From Rhodamnia argentea (Eukaryota; Streptophyta; Magnoliopsida; Myrtales; Myrtaceae), in assembly GCF_020921035.1 (NCBI RefSeq), contig NC_063155.1, positions 30,373,294 to 30,437,293 on the forward strand: a stretch of 64,000 nt of DNA, written 5' to 3'. Positions 1 to 12,090 of this stretch are shown piece after piece. Under the pieces are notes generated by a model. It saw nothing but the letters and a program-made list of their open reading frames with translations. It had not been told where the DNA came from and did not search any database. The position numbers were made by a program, and so were the translations under genes. Position 1 is the first letter of the stretch; every line of letters starts with the position of its first letter.

Positions 1-6
1 CTGCAG
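1..6 (-). promoter_or_regulatory. First six bases of the expected miR172 target site
   Basis: On the minus strand the last visible exon reads ...TGCTCGACTGCAG and then leaves the window. In euAP2 genes the miR172 site begins CTGCAGCATCATCAGG and encodes AASSGFS. The six visible bases, the reading frame (T-A-A...) and the distance from AP2 repeat 2 all fit. Only the first six bases are seen; the rest is inference from the family. Confidence 0.5.
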
Positions 7-3000
7 TCGAGCACGGTGGCATTGGAGCGGCACTGGTACTGACTTGGTCACGCATTGGCCAGACCCAGTGCAATCCTTGTGAGGAAGGGACTTCATTTCT
101 CTGCTCAATATCTCTATCCTGCATGACCAGTGCAAATTCCATCATGATTAGGACTAGACAGAAATTTCGAGAAGCCTTTTCATCACCATTGGTCCTTGAC
201 TCTGCAATTTGTTATCTCATGGCATCATTCCAAGTACTCAGATATCCAGGTTTACCACCAGAAGATCTGAGCTCATGAATGGACAAAAATTGGGAATAGT
301 CTCTTGTATACTGAATGCACTGTCGAGCAGTTCAATTAGATCAATGGCCAAACATTAAAAAAACCTGAAATTTGCAACCTGACAAGTAGCACAAGGTCCT
401 ATTGCTATCTGCACAACTTTGGTCACAACAAATGTGATGGTATTTCGGAGAACGAAACACGCAGTAGATCTTTTCAGAGAGTCAATCCTTAGATATTTTC
501 TAGAGAAGTCAAACAGAATCTTTACCTCATTTGAGAAGAAACGAGGGTATACAAAGTTCCGTGAAGAAGGATGGTGGGATGTCATTGCTAACCCTTTGAG
601 TGGCGGGTCACCAAGTTTTGTTGAAGCAAAATTAGGGATCTGCCAAAAAGTATATTACGAATATGAGCAACTCTTGATACTGGCAACCATGAAATTTCCA
701 TCGTCCAGCAGAAGTATGGCAAACAAGTTAGCATGCTACATAAAAGCTGTCACACCACAAGATAATCCCTCTTTGTCAACATCCAACAAGGTTTGCAGAG
801 CCGAGGGATTAATTTCAATGGGAGCACCTACTAACAAGAGGATCAATTATGGTTAAGTGAAAAAAGGGAAAAAAATCATGTTGCTCATAAGATTACCCCT
901 GAAAATGTATCAGCATGGAATGGTAGGTGCTCATCAGTATCCTTCAGTGAACTTCCAAAAGAAGGGGCTGATATTCCCAAGTTCAGTTCCAGATTGTGGT
1001 CACTGTCTGCGTTAGATGTTTTAAGATTTAACAGTCCATCACTTGGAAAGACGGCACTTTCTATTCAAATCAAGCTAAAAAGGAAATGATAGTATCAGAT
1101 AATACCTTCATTCATGGCCACAGGAATCATCTGCCCTTCATAAGAACTTGTTTCAAAGTTGGTGACAGCTTCTGTTCCATTACATCTGATTGCTGCCTTG
1201 TCATAAGCCCTGATGTCCAGAATATCAGACCACAGACATGTTGGATAGAATTAGGAATTGTAATGAGGTTGAGATTTTTCTATTAACAAATTTCGGATCA
1301 GGTAATTCATGATCTTTAAGACCTTGCAGCTTCTACTTCGCTGTCGAATAGCCCAAGGTATATATACCTGCATGCAAGCATTGCAATCTCCAAAATGAAA
1401 ATGCCATGTCTTTCTCTAGATAAGCATAAAAAGAACCCCATCCAATCATTTTTATTTGACATAGGATTTTCAACTATTTCTCAAGGACAGGATCAAGCAT
1501 GTCCACTGAGAAATAGCAGTTAGAAGATAAAAGTCGAAGCAGACGCTTATCTGATAAAAGTAAAGGCAAGGTAAAACAGCATAAGCCAGCATCTTACTTC
1601 TTGCCAAGAAATTGTCCCATCCTCGCCTCCCACCGACCACACTTGTGCAATGTAACGCCTCGATATTTGGAACTCCCTCTTGAAAAGCCAGTGCTCTGTC
1701 TACGAAGAATGTGGACAAATTCTTCCTTGGATAGAGTCTTCATCTGTGCCGATACAACAATCAAGGAAAGACCCTAAGCAAATACATAATATCTTTGAAG
1801 AAAGGAAAAAGGCAAACAAAGAACACGAATAAACAGATTTGTCAAATGAAACGGATAAAACTGTGAATACCTGCTTCAGATCCTCCTCATAGTCACTCAT
1901 ATGGAAGTTGATGTCTGCCTCAACTCCTCTGAATTTAATGGCAGCCCGATCATAGGCTCTGAATGCATGAAAATGAGATAATGTTAAATTAACAAACTGA
2001 AACGGCAATACCTTCTATACATAACACACTAAATACCTGGCTGCAGCCTGAGCTGTGTCAAATCCACCTAAAGAAAAACCATCTCGTATCACTCAATCAT
2101 CCAGCAAATTAAAGTAGAAGCAAAGTACATCTCTAACGGGAAAGAAGTCAAACTCATAGACATCTGATAACATATCACGTACTTACCTAAATATACCTGT
2201 TTTCCACAGTCCCTGCACCGAAAGAAACAGGCAAAAACCAAAAGTCAACAATAAAATCAAACCGAAGATTTCAACTGAAGCAACTAAAATGGCCATATTC
2301 GCTCTTTTCACAAATTCTCGCAAAGAAAAATTCAAGATAACAAAATGTAGAGAAACTTCCAAAAGTTCAGGAACGGAAATAAGCATTAAACGCATCAAAA
2401 GCCTCGCTCCAAACCGGCACAAGAAAGCCACGTAGCACAGAGAATTCCCCCAATTAGAAACTCCATCCATCCCCTCAGTGATTCAAGAACAATAAGGAGC
2501 TTCCAGTTACAGAAGCCAGTGGTTCCATGAAATTCCGGATTCAATGTGGATCAAGTCCAAAGAAAATTAGCAGAGTCAATTTAGTGAAACAAAATACAAG
2601 TGAATCGACCAACCAAATATGCGATTCCCATCGTCCAGTCCTCCGGTAAAACGTGACTCCTCTAAACTCCGAGCTCTTCGACTTCGGACCTCTCCTGCTC
2701 TTTTTCACTTGCTGCGATTGCTGTTGCGGCATTACACGCGCATGACTCCCTTCACGTCCACTGCCGCCATTACCAAAGGAGAGCTCCATCGGCTTCTCTA
2801 GAGGAGCGCACTCTTCTCCTTTCAGAGGAAACAACTCCTTCGTCTCGACGGAGTCGTTCTGTCCTCCGTCGACCTTCATGATGCCGAACTGGAAGGTGTA
2901 CAAGTCGCCGGCTCGTGCAGAGGACGACTCGTCGTCGCCGGCGTCGGCATTGACGATCGATGAGTTCGATGTCCCCGATTCGTCCATTTGATTCGCCGAG

Positions 3001-3068
3001 ATGTCGGAAAGCTTCTCGTCCTGATAAGAGCTCTCCGTGGAGAGGACATTGAGGTTGAGATCCAGCAT
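1..3068 (-). CDS. RAP2-7: AP2-family transcription factor, RAP2-7/TOE1-like, 3' end cut by window edge
   Basis: Ten exons are readable on the minus strand: 2614-3068, 2187-2212, 2037-2067, 1871-1958, 1598-1743, 1323-1367, 1106-1209, 897-1060, 526-639 and <1-118. All phases agree, giving 430 visible residues. The start is MLDLNLNV, a DLNL (EAR-like) repression motif typical of TOE1/RAP2-7. A basic stretch [11 protein letters not shown] precedes AP2 repeat 1 (about 138-198; [17 protein letters not shown] then [12 protein letters not shown]). Repeat 2 spans about 223-285 ([41 protein letters not shown]). A second LNL motif ([10 protein letters not shown]) lies near 320. Repeat 1 is split over 26- and 31-bp microexons, as usual for euAP2 genes. 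Known members are nuclear DNA-binding repressors of flowering, silenced by miR172. The last visible codons (...ACT GCA G) fit the residues just before the conserved AASSGFS. TOE versus AP2 proper rests on the N-terminus; the AP2 family assignment is firm. Confidence 0.95.
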
Positions 3069-3640
3069 CGCTGCTCCAATCGATCGTCCACAACCGCAGA
3101 GGCAGTCTCCTCCTGTACTCTCGAACTGGCTTTTGCTTCAACAGCTCATGCTAATCATCTGATAGTCGATCGATTCAACGGCGAACATGTAAGGATCACC
3201 TGTACCTAAATGTACTGGAGTTCGAAAGCAAACACACAGAGAGAGAGAGAGAGAGAGAGGGAGATGACCGGAGAAAGGAAGACAGGTCGCCGATTCTCTG
3301 CCGCTTCTTCCTGTCAGTCGAACAGCCGGAGATACTTCCCGGCGGCCAGAGGATGCAAGAGGAAGCGAGCTCACAGGGCGAATAGCTGCGGAAGAAGAGT
3401 CGATGACTTCCAACTAATTGCATTCCCCGATCACTCCCCGACGGCAATGATCGTCGGGAAGAGAGAGAGAGAGAGTGAGAGAGAGAGGTGGGGAGGGAGA
3501 GAGAAATGGATGCGACGTGAGGAAGGAACAACTCGGACTCTGATTTTACAGAGAGAGAGAGAGAGAGAAGAATATATAAGCGATTTTCTCTCTCTTGCAC
3601 GAAACCGGCTTGGGCGGTGGCCGGTCGCTCCCTTCACAAT
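3069..3640 (-). promoter_or_regulatory. 5' leader and proximal promoter of the AP2 gene, GA/CT-rich
   Basis: Upstream of the AP2 start codon there are three GA tracts on the plus strand (about 3238-3260, 3463-3487 and 3551-3569), read as CT in the AP2 mRNA sense. CT-rich leaders of this kind are common in plant regulatory genes. No certain TATA box or transcription start was recognised. Several long open frames across the GA tracts are low-complexity and were not called. Confidence 0.4.
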
Positions 3641-3954
3641 CACACCGACCCATCATGCTATTATGTTCTTTCCCCTTTTGTACAATCACCGCTACTTCCC
3701 GCTGTTACCCGAGTACCGAATTCGGGGAAAGATACAGACCGTCCGTTCAGGACAGATCGCAGGGCTAGTGCGGGCGCGGCCGTACGATGTTCTGAAAAAG
3801 GCAAGTCCCGGTCAATGCCAATCATGGCGAGCTTTCACGTTAATTTTGTGAGCTCCAAACCGTACGTCCCATGTATTTTGGTATGACTCCGCATAAGGAA
3901 AGTTCCCCAACGAGCTGTTTCAATGGCTATTTGCGCGTTTATTCTCGACTCAAC

Positions 3955-4003
3955 ATACTCGTAAATTCTTTCCTAAAAAAAATAATAATACTCGTAAATT
4001 CTT
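3955..4003 (+). mobile_element. Tail-only micro-insertion with 16-bp direct repeats
   Basis: The 16-mer atactcgtaaattctt occurs at 3955-3970 and again, identically, at 3988-4003. Between them lie 17 bases, tcctaaaaaaaataata. A perfect long direct repeat around an A-rich, AAT-ending filler is the footprint expected from target-primed reverse transcription that copied little more than a poly(A) tail. The source element is inferred. Confidence 0.6.
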
Positions 4004-5459
4004 CATGTGTTCGTTGTCCATACCATATCGATTTTCTCAAGAGAATTTGATTGTTGATTTTTCGTTTGTCTTTATTGGAGTTGGCGAATACTTCGGAATC
4101 CCTTGTTTCTCATACCGGACACACCCACATGAGTTTAGAAAAATTGAAATATGAACAACGAATTTAGGCTTGAATTTAAGTTGGCCCGTTTGTTGTGGGA
4201 TCAAAGGGATTTGGATAGGTTTAGATTTTAGATCCATTTTTAGATCATAAATATTATGCTCGTATGAGATATCATTGTAATGAGTTGTACGGCTGAAAAC
4301 CTAAATCATAGTAAAATCTCTTTGCGGGACGTAGTCCTATTCTGAGATGAACCCGAGTAAACCGTGCTTCATCTATATTTCTATTATCTGTGTGATTGTT
4401 TTAATTCAAATTAGGATACAACTCATCGGTCTTGCCTCTTTTAAGATTAGTTCTGACGCATTTGTATTCGATAGAACATGAGGTAAAAAGTAAAATGTGA
4501 TTATGCATAAGTGGACGGTAGGAGTGCACGAATTAAGGTGAGTCGGTTTCGAGGTCGGAATATGGAATTAACCATAGAGGTTCTAGTTTTGAAAAACTGA
4601 AATCTGAGCTGATGTATAAGTATCTACTTATCGACTAAAAAAAAGTACAGCACATGTTACAAAGAGCTACAAGGATGCACAAATAAACAAGCCTAATTTT
4701 TTGACGAGGCCTTTTTTCCCGTGTACCCATGAATTTAACATAGGCCGGCTATATATAGAACCGTGATAATAGCTATTTTATCCTCTTTGTTTTGGGCTCG
4801 ACACGTAATTTTCACAATCGGATCGATGCTATTCGATAAAACGATGCTTAAACTCGGGAATTGATCTGGTAATAAGTTGTGTAACTAGTAGTTTTACGAT
4901 TTCATCTTCTTCACACGAACCGAGCTAACCCTCGTTACTCAACCGGAAATCCAAACATAGCCGACAAAATAAAATGTAAAGTAAAAAAAAAAAAAGAAGA
5001 AGGGAAAAACGGTACCGTACCGAAGATTTGCTCCTGTATATTTATGCGTACTGTAGCGAGGCAAGTGCAGAGAACAAAACAACAGAGGAAAAGGTTAAAA
5101 CACTTACTGTAGATCCATGGGTGGGCCCCACCCACATAGGAGGCATCATGTTTTGCATGTTGTCCTCCTCCTCCTCCTCCTCCTCCTCAATCCTTTTTTT
5201 TTTTAATCATTATGGATGCCCTTTTTTTTTTTTAATTTTAAGCGGACCAATTAGCAGCCGATTGGTCCGATGATATTTTTCCTTTTGCACCCCCTCAAGC
5301 AAAAGCAGAACAGCAATGTAGCGTCCATTCGACGGTTTTTAATTTTCTTTAATTTTTCTGTGGTGCTTAGTGAGTCACCACACCTTATTATTGTCTAGAA
5401 CTAGATTGCTACTGGCTAGTCTTTTTTTTTTCTTTTTGTCGTGACAATATACTAAGGAA
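4004..5459. other. Intergenic, no gene seen
   Basis: AT-rich sequence with short open frames only, none showing splice structure or a known motif. A TCC microsatellite lies at about 5163-5188, followed by T-tracts. The remainder shows no recognisable feature. Confidence 0.6.
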
Positions 5460-6120
5460 AAATTTCAAAATATAAATTTAATATAATTTGTTGTTAGATA
5501 AAATTTAAAAAATTTAAAAAATAGAAAAAAAAAATCATGCGGGAGGTCGGACCTCTGGCCTGTGGCCGCCGCCTCACAACCGGTCGAGGGCCACCTCGCC
5601 AACCGCAGGCGAGGGCTTGACTTAGGAGAGGGTCGACGACCCTTGCCCAAGTCTGGCCGAGGGCCTCGGCCATTGATCGGGACCGGGGTTGACAGAGGGA
5701 GGTCGGTCGGGACCGAGTTTGACAGAGCCACGGACCGAGCCCTCCGTCAACCCCGGTCTCGGTCGATGGCCGCGACCCTCTCCTAGCTCGGGTGAATGCC
5801 AACAAGCCCTCGTTGAGGTGCCGGCGACCCCGATAGTGGGGCAATGGCCACAAACGGGAGTTCAATCCTCCCATTTGTGTTTCTTTATTTATTTACTTTT
5901 TTTTCAAAATCTCTTAAAAATAGAAAAGGAAAAGATAAAATAAAATAGTAAATGACCAAAATGCCCTTAACTAAAGTGATCCAGACCCTTTTTGAGACTA
6001 ATATAGTCACTTCAGGCTTTTATTTGAACCAATGTCCACTTCGGACCTTTATTTGAGAAAATGAGAACACTTGGAGCCCTCATTTGAAAATTTTTCATAT
6101 ATTAAAGTATCACACCTCGC
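5460..6120. mobile_element. Degenerate transposon-like segment with GC-rich core
   Basis: AT-rich arms (about 5460-5535 and 5880-5945) enclose a GC-rich core at 5536-5870 made of repeated phrases such as gagggc, ctcgcc and ggtcgg. The right side runs into text typical of plant TIR elements (tgaccaaaatgcccttaac near 5953, then evenly spaced cttt-rich phrases to about 6100). No transposase and no clear target duplication are visible. The open frames in the core are low-complexity and were not called genes. Confidence 0.4.
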
Positions 6121-8333
6121 TTGTTAACGAGGTTTATTTATTTTTATCTACATAGGCCCTTCTCATTCTGTAAACCTTGCTTTTTGGGTCGAGTTTTCTA
6201 GCATAGCTTTATAGTTGGGTTTTGCTCTAACTTCTTCGAGTGTGCAATCTCCCGTTCGTCGAATTCCACTTATAATTCTTCATTCGGCTTTTGAGAGAGG
6301 GTGCCAAAGTATCTCGCATCACTTGTTTACAATATTTGTATGCTCTAGATAACGAAGTAAACAAGAACGGGAGGCTAAGACATGGATCCAGGTCAAGTAA
6401 CTTGGCTAAGATAAAATGCAAAAGGGAAACCCCATTGATGTGGAGGTTAAACCCAACCAAATGAGTTATCTTGGGCAGGAATAAAATGTCAACTTGTAGA
6501 ATAGGGCGAAAAAATGCGATAGTTTTTGTTTTTGTTGTTGTTGTTGTTGTTTTTTTTTTTTTTTGCTGGGTGTTGTTGGCATGAGAACAATCAAAGAAAG
6601 TTCTATGTTCTCTTTTTCTTGTCCCACCATTTCGACTTTCAAGGTAGGGCGGTCCTAGGCATGGTAGAAATATAGAAACAAAAGGGTTGTAGAGTCCAAA
6701 GTTTTCATGGCCGCCTACGATTTGTTAGCCCTATTTGTTTGACTAGATGGACCGCCTTATGAACGGCTTATCTGAATGCATAGATCCCGACTGCTTTAAT
6801 TTCAATGGCATCCTCAAGTGAGATGAACCACTTTCTTTTAGGGAACCTATTTCTCCAATCAGAACAAACTTCATTACACATTTATTCGTTAATGCCCTCG
6901 AGGCTTACATGTTAATACGGATACGGATTTCCTATCTTCTTTTCGCATCTCAAGATTTACTCAATTTCACATCGATTTTGTTTTTCCAAAAGAAAAAGAT
7001 CTTGTTAACTAGTGCCTCAAGTGTACTTGCTAAACACGTTTAATGTGAAAACATCCGATTTCTAAGGCATCGATTGAGCATAACACAAGATCAATGGGGT
7101 GTAATGAAAATTATAACGCTTCCTTATTTAGTTTCTCAACTAATGTCTATCAAAAAATCAGTGACATATGTCATCATCCTAAATAAGTATCTCGCATAAA
7201 TCACACGGATTGAGACGTCAAGGGATCTCCATCCCGATTATGGTGAGCAAAGTTCAGATCATTTAAAGCAATTCGAGTTTATAACACCTTTATGCAACTT
7301 AAAAGTCACTCATTGGCTTGATTGTGTCCCGAGAATAGCTACGAAAGAAACAGACTTCCAACATTCAACACCATGACACGAGGGAGATGTATGAGTTAGA
7401 GTCGATACTGCATCCTTTAGTTCTATCTTCCTTATGAGAATAGGGGACAGTTATTTCACGAAAAATGAATAATCTGAAAAATATTTTTCTAAAAACAGAG
7501 CCTAAAGTTCATGAGTTGTTCACTACCGACAAATCACATCTTCAAACCTAAGTCCTGTCATTCTATCATTGAATCAATAGAGCAAGCTTCGCCATGCGTT
7601 TTTGTGTTTCTTCCCTCAATTTGGCCCTGGAATTACCTCCACAACATTTTCCACGAGGCCCCCCGAAACTAATCCGTATGTGTATTTATTTATGTTCGAC
7701 GGATGAACAGAAACAAGAAGTGGGTGAAGTCAAAGATGAGGAAGAAGAGATAACCAAAATCAAACCTTGGACAAAACAAATTAGGTGGATACGATGTTTC
7801 TATCCTAGGCGCCAACCTCGTTAAGCACGAGCTACGTAAGGGGCGCGAAAAAGGCACCGTGGAAAACATTGTGGTTCTCCTCGGATGAATGAAATCCCAA
7901 GGGAACATAGCTGTCGCAAATTTTGACCATTCTGGGATTTTCTCGACCCATAGAATCTATCGAAGAACGTGACATTTTGCGCCTGCTTTGTCCAAAATAA
8001 AAGGTGGGGGGTTTTTTTTTTTTTGTCCTTTCCTTTTTCTTTTTTGAACCGAGGACGGAATATTGATTATTTTAATAACATTATTCTTCGGAAAAATCCT
8101 CGAATTAGTTGGCTGCCATAACCGAGAGATTCCTGCTTCTTCCCCTTTCGGCCTTGTCCGAGATTTGAACTGTCTCATCGATGTCGTGCTTTGGGAAAAA
8201 AACAGGAGATTCTGGCAAAACGCAGCATCTTGTTAAAGAACGTGACATCGCAATCATCTGTTCGAGAGACTTTATTTCGTTATCTTGTTCGTGTGTAGAC
8301 ACCGAGCAAAGAACTCGCTTTGACCGAAAAATC
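6121..8333. other. Intergenic, no gene seen
   Basis: AT-rich spacer with a GTT microsatellite and T-tract at 6527-6564. The phrase acgaaaaatgaataatctgaaaaatattttt near 7458 resembles the arm of the TIR family described at 51514 and is probably an isolated fragment. No exon-like structure was recognised on either strand. Confidence 0.5.
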
Positions 8334-8696
8334 AGAAAAATTACAAAAAAAAAAAAGGTTTTAAATTTATTATAATTGAGCCAATTCAGTTCTAAATCTT
8401 TTTTTTCTTTTTTTCCCTTCCCTTCTTCTTCTTCCGGCCTGCTGCCGGATCTCAGCATTTTGGCCGATCGCCGGACCTTTGCTATTGGCTGGAGGAAGAA
8501 GAAGGGAAGAAAAAAAGAAGAAGAGAAAAACATAAATAAAAAATTCAAAAAATATTAAGATACTATTAAAAATTGATAACGTCGGTGATTTCCGGCAAAG
8601 TTGGCCGGAAAAACTGAATTAGTACAAATACAAAAGGGTTTAGGATTGAATTGACATAATTACAATAGATTTATGACTTTTTTGGATATTTTTTCC
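8334..8696. mobile_element. Non-autonomous TIR element (family C) with GC core
   Basis: The left end reads gaaaaattacaaaaa...ggttttaaatttattataattg. The right end reads ...attacaatagatttatgacttttttggatattttttccc, roughly its reverse complement. A GC-rich core (ccggcctgctgccgg, gccgatcgccgg) sits at about 8435-8500 with a second CCGG cluster near 8590-8620. The terminal wording matches the elements at 9614, 11819 and 54011. Target duplication not resolved. Confidence 0.5.
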
Positions 8697-9162
8697 CAAA
8701 AAAATCTCCCATTGCATTTAATAACTTCGCATTTGCTTTCACTTCTACGTAGAAAGCCTCGTCGAAACAACCCGATCAATCGGTGATTGGTATCATCTCG
8801 CTATTTAGAAGCATGGAAATATTTGAATGAAGAAGAATGATTCAAACGTTTTGATCATATGTTCACACGATGATTTGCGAGCTTTAAATAAGTGAAGGAA
8901 GATGCCAGTGTTATGCAAGCCTTTCGCTGCTTTACTACACGTGTGAAGAAAAACACTGGCTCCATGCATAACCGACACTCCACGATATTCACGTTCCTGC
9001 CGACCAGAATCGTGCGACAACAGGTGGTCATTTTCTCATTGCCGACTTCAATATAATAACTAGAAAAAAAAAAACTTTCGTTGCTTGTTTACAGCTTTGT
9101 ACCGAGCAATTTGTTATTCTTTTCGAATCGCATTGCTTCGAATTGCTCGGCCAAAAGAGGCA

Positions 9163-9221
<59 letters not shown>

Positions 9222-9314
9222 TCATGCTTGTATGACATGAATCATGAGTTTCCAAACTTAAACAATACAACCGAAGAGAATCAATCTTGTTCAGACATAA
9301 TCATAATCATAATC

Positions 9315-9384
<70 letters not shown>

Positions 9385-9613
9385 GAATTGATCGATGATA
9401 GCCCAGATGTTCCTTAATTATAACGCCTCTTCTAATGAGTTGTTTCATCATCTTATGTACATACATCTTCTCATTGTTGTCGAGGCATAGGAGCATGTGA
9501 AAAAGGGGGCACGATATCCCACCATTGCCAAGTTCCAACCCAACTACCCTTTTGTTTTCCTGAGTATGCTTTATCTTTTTTGTCAACCAACAAGATTACA
9601 TAACTAAATATTA
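8697..9613. other. Intergenic, no gene seen; holds a GA/CT inverted repeat
   Basis: No coding signal was recognised. The notable content is the TA-GA block and the facing CT block listed separately. Confidence 0.5.
9165..9382. repeat. TA/GA tract facing a CT tract (potential long hairpin)
   Basis: A TA run (9165-9182) leads into about 19 GA units (9182-9219). After roughly 100 bases a TAATCA repeat (about 9298-9318) leads into about 32 CT units (9319-9382). GA and CT tracts are reverse complements, so one strand could fold into a stem of up to 38 bp with a 100-base loop. Confidence 0.9.
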
Positions 9614-10257
9614 TCGGGAAAATTGTACAAAAAGTCCTATATCTATTATACGGCAGTCCATTCGGTCTCAAACCTTTCAATTGAGTCAATTTAATCCAAA
9701 ACATTTTGTTGATTTTGAAAGATTTGATAGGATCACGACCAACCGCTCTAAAAGTTTAAGCTGATAAAAGAGTCGTGGTTTAATTTTTATACATTCCAAC
9801 ACTCCCTCTCACGCTTACTCTGGTCTTTTGCCTAGTACTAAGCGTGGACATATTCATTTGATGAGGCAAATAGGGACCTGGAAAGATTTGAACTCAGAAC
9901 CTCATATTTTGATACCATGAAAGATTTGATAGAACCACAGCTAACTGCTCTAAAAGTTTAAGATGATAGAAAAAACGTGGTTTAATATTTATATATTCCA
10001 ACATATTTGTCAATTTAGTCATAAACATTTTTAACAATTTTTCACCAAAGTCCTTTTAACCAGTTATCTAAATAATATGTTTGGAACTAAATTGAAAAAA
10101 TTTCAAAAGGTTTAAGACTAAATTAACACAATTTAAAGGTTTATGACTAAATTGACAAATAGTCAAAAGGTTTTGGGCTAAATTGGCTTAATTGAAAGGT
10201 TTGTGACCGAATTAGCCGCCATACAATAAGTTTAGGATTTTTTGAACAATCATCCCA
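9614..10257. mobile_element. Non-autonomous TIR element (family C) with a nested insertion
   Basis: The left end, gggaaaattgtacaaaaag followed by tcctatatctattatacggc, is matched inverted at the right end (gccgccatacaataagttt, aggattttttgaacaatc, atccc). Inside, phrases of the type 'aaattgacaatttagtc' recur about every 30-40 bases, as in other copies. A roughly 290-bp block (about 9711-10003) interrupts the left half. It contains two similar 85-bp segments, each starting gaaagatttgatag and ending cattccaac or tattccaac. No coding sequence. Confidence 0.65.
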
Positions 10258-11818
10258 AATATTGTATGATGTGGTAAAGCATATCATGTATATCCGTATA
10301 ACGTGTTTATGTTTGACATCGGATCAATTAACCGTTGAGATCGCTTGAGCACGTGCGGTTTACTAGCATTCGAGCCACGATAAATGAGACTTTTGTTACT
10401 AGCTATGTTATGCGTCGTAAGGCCACAAAGATATAAGCGCAACCTAATAAGGCATTGGCTATATACTTTGCGTGAAAAAGATGCTGAGACAAAGTGAGAA
10501 TAGAATGAGGGAGATACAATTACAAATGCATTTAGTCACTTTGAACACGTGCTATTACCAACATCCAATCCACAATAAACGGGAATCTATGTTATGGACC
10601 GTTACGTAACAAAAATTACAAGTATTACCCATAAGCCGTCCGCTATTATCTCCAATTAAAAAAATTGTGGAGGGAGAGTGGGAGAGATTTGAATTCATTT
10701 AGTATTTACCTATTTAGGTAATCCTCCTACCTTAAAAAGCTATTGCCAAACCCATATTTTTCCGCTTCTGGTAACATCAGACCTAACTACTTCTCTCACT
10801 AACCCCACCACCAATACCATGATTTAAGGTTGGGACGCCTGGCAACCGGCTGCAGCCGGTCGCACCAGCCACCTCGCTCCTCGGAGGAGCTTTCTTCCGA
10901 TTGGCCAGCTCACCTGCCAATTCTCACCGGCCACGTACTTGCGTCTTCCGCCTTTTGAGAACTCCCATCCGACCCGTCCACCTACTCCCCACGGTCAACG
11001 TCGCTGATGTCGTTATTCTGATCCAACGTCTCTTGTTGCTTCGGATTATCCTGAGGAGAACACTAATCCATATTTTAATTGGAATTACTTTCCCGAAGCA
11101 GAGGTCCTGTCCACCGTGAATAGAAAAATCATCTCATAAATGGGGAGAAGAACAATCAATCAACGAAAATCATGTATTGATAAGTGGAAGCTTCATTTAT
11201 TTAATTGCTTAAAATATGTCTCGATGTGTTCATTCAAAAAGGTTATGATCGAAAGAGTTTGTCCACTATGTCATGTTCTTATCCCATGAGTGCGTTGTTG
11301 TTGTATCTTATCAAATGCGAAAAATGACATTTGCATTTGAGATTTTGTGCAATTAAAGCTGGAAATTCATATATATAATAATTATACAAATAAACGTCAA
11401 TCAAATCCTGTTTATATCCCATGTTCCTACTTATATTTGTGAATATCGGTTTTCACTAAAAGCCAAAGACGACAAAATCAAAGATAATTTGGGGAAGTCG
11501 ACACGAATGGTCATTGGTTAATATGTACGATAATCCTCATAAACAAAATTTATCCAACTAAATATGAGAGATTGGGAATTGTATTAATGAAGAGTCCCTT
11601 CTCACGCTTACATAAAATTCAATTGCGTGAAACCCAATGATTTAAGCATGTTTTGAAAGCCAAATTAAGCAACAAAAAAAAAAAATGGATCACGGAATTG
11701 TGATTACCATAATTAATGAATATAGCCTCGACCAAGTATTGGGATGGAGCACTAAATGAGTAATATATCATCCAACGGAGGTAATAATTACAAGCATTCT
11801 AGGGGAGAAAATCACTGG
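10258..11818. other. Intergenic, no gene seen
   Basis: A modest GC-rich pocket at about 10835-11020 contains an open frame (10901-11119) with no recognisable domain or splice context. The rest is AT-rich. I see no supported gene or RNA. Confidence 0.5.
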
Positions 11819-12090
11819 AAAAATTATTCAAAAAGTGCTAAGTTTGTGACACTTTCGTCGATTCAATCATAAATATTTTAATTGTGACAATTTAGTCGTT
11901 TAACCTTTCTCAATTTTGACTGGAAGATGGCCAACACCCACCTCAGCTATTTTTTATCAAAATTTGCCGAATAGATTCAATTGGCAAAACTTAAAAAGGC
12001 TTAGGACTTAATTTGCACAATTAAAATGTTTAAGACTAAGATGATAACAATGCAATAAGTTTAAATTTTTTTGAAATTTTTTCCCGAAAT
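11819..12090. mobile_element. Short TIR element (family C)
   Basis: The left end, gaaaaattattcaaaaagtg followed by ctaagtttgtgac, is mirrored at the right end by gataacaatgcaataagttt, aaatttttttgaaatttttt and cccg. Internal phrases (gacaatttagtcg, ttaggacttaatttgcac) match the other family C copies. About 270 bp with no GC core, so it looks like the minimal form of the family. Confidence 0.6.

Noticed and set aside
419..856. 145-residue plus-strand open frame
   Set aside because: It overlaps minus-strand AP2 exon 9 (526-639) and its introns, has no recognisable domain, and is an antisense by-product of that gene.
5562..5943. Overlapping open frames on both strands in a GC-rich block
   Set aside because: Open frames in several phases at once reflect low stop-codon frequency in GC-rich transposon core sequence.
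10901..11119. 72-residue open frame in a GC-rich pocket
   Set aside because: No domain, no splice or promoter context; composition alone keeps it open.
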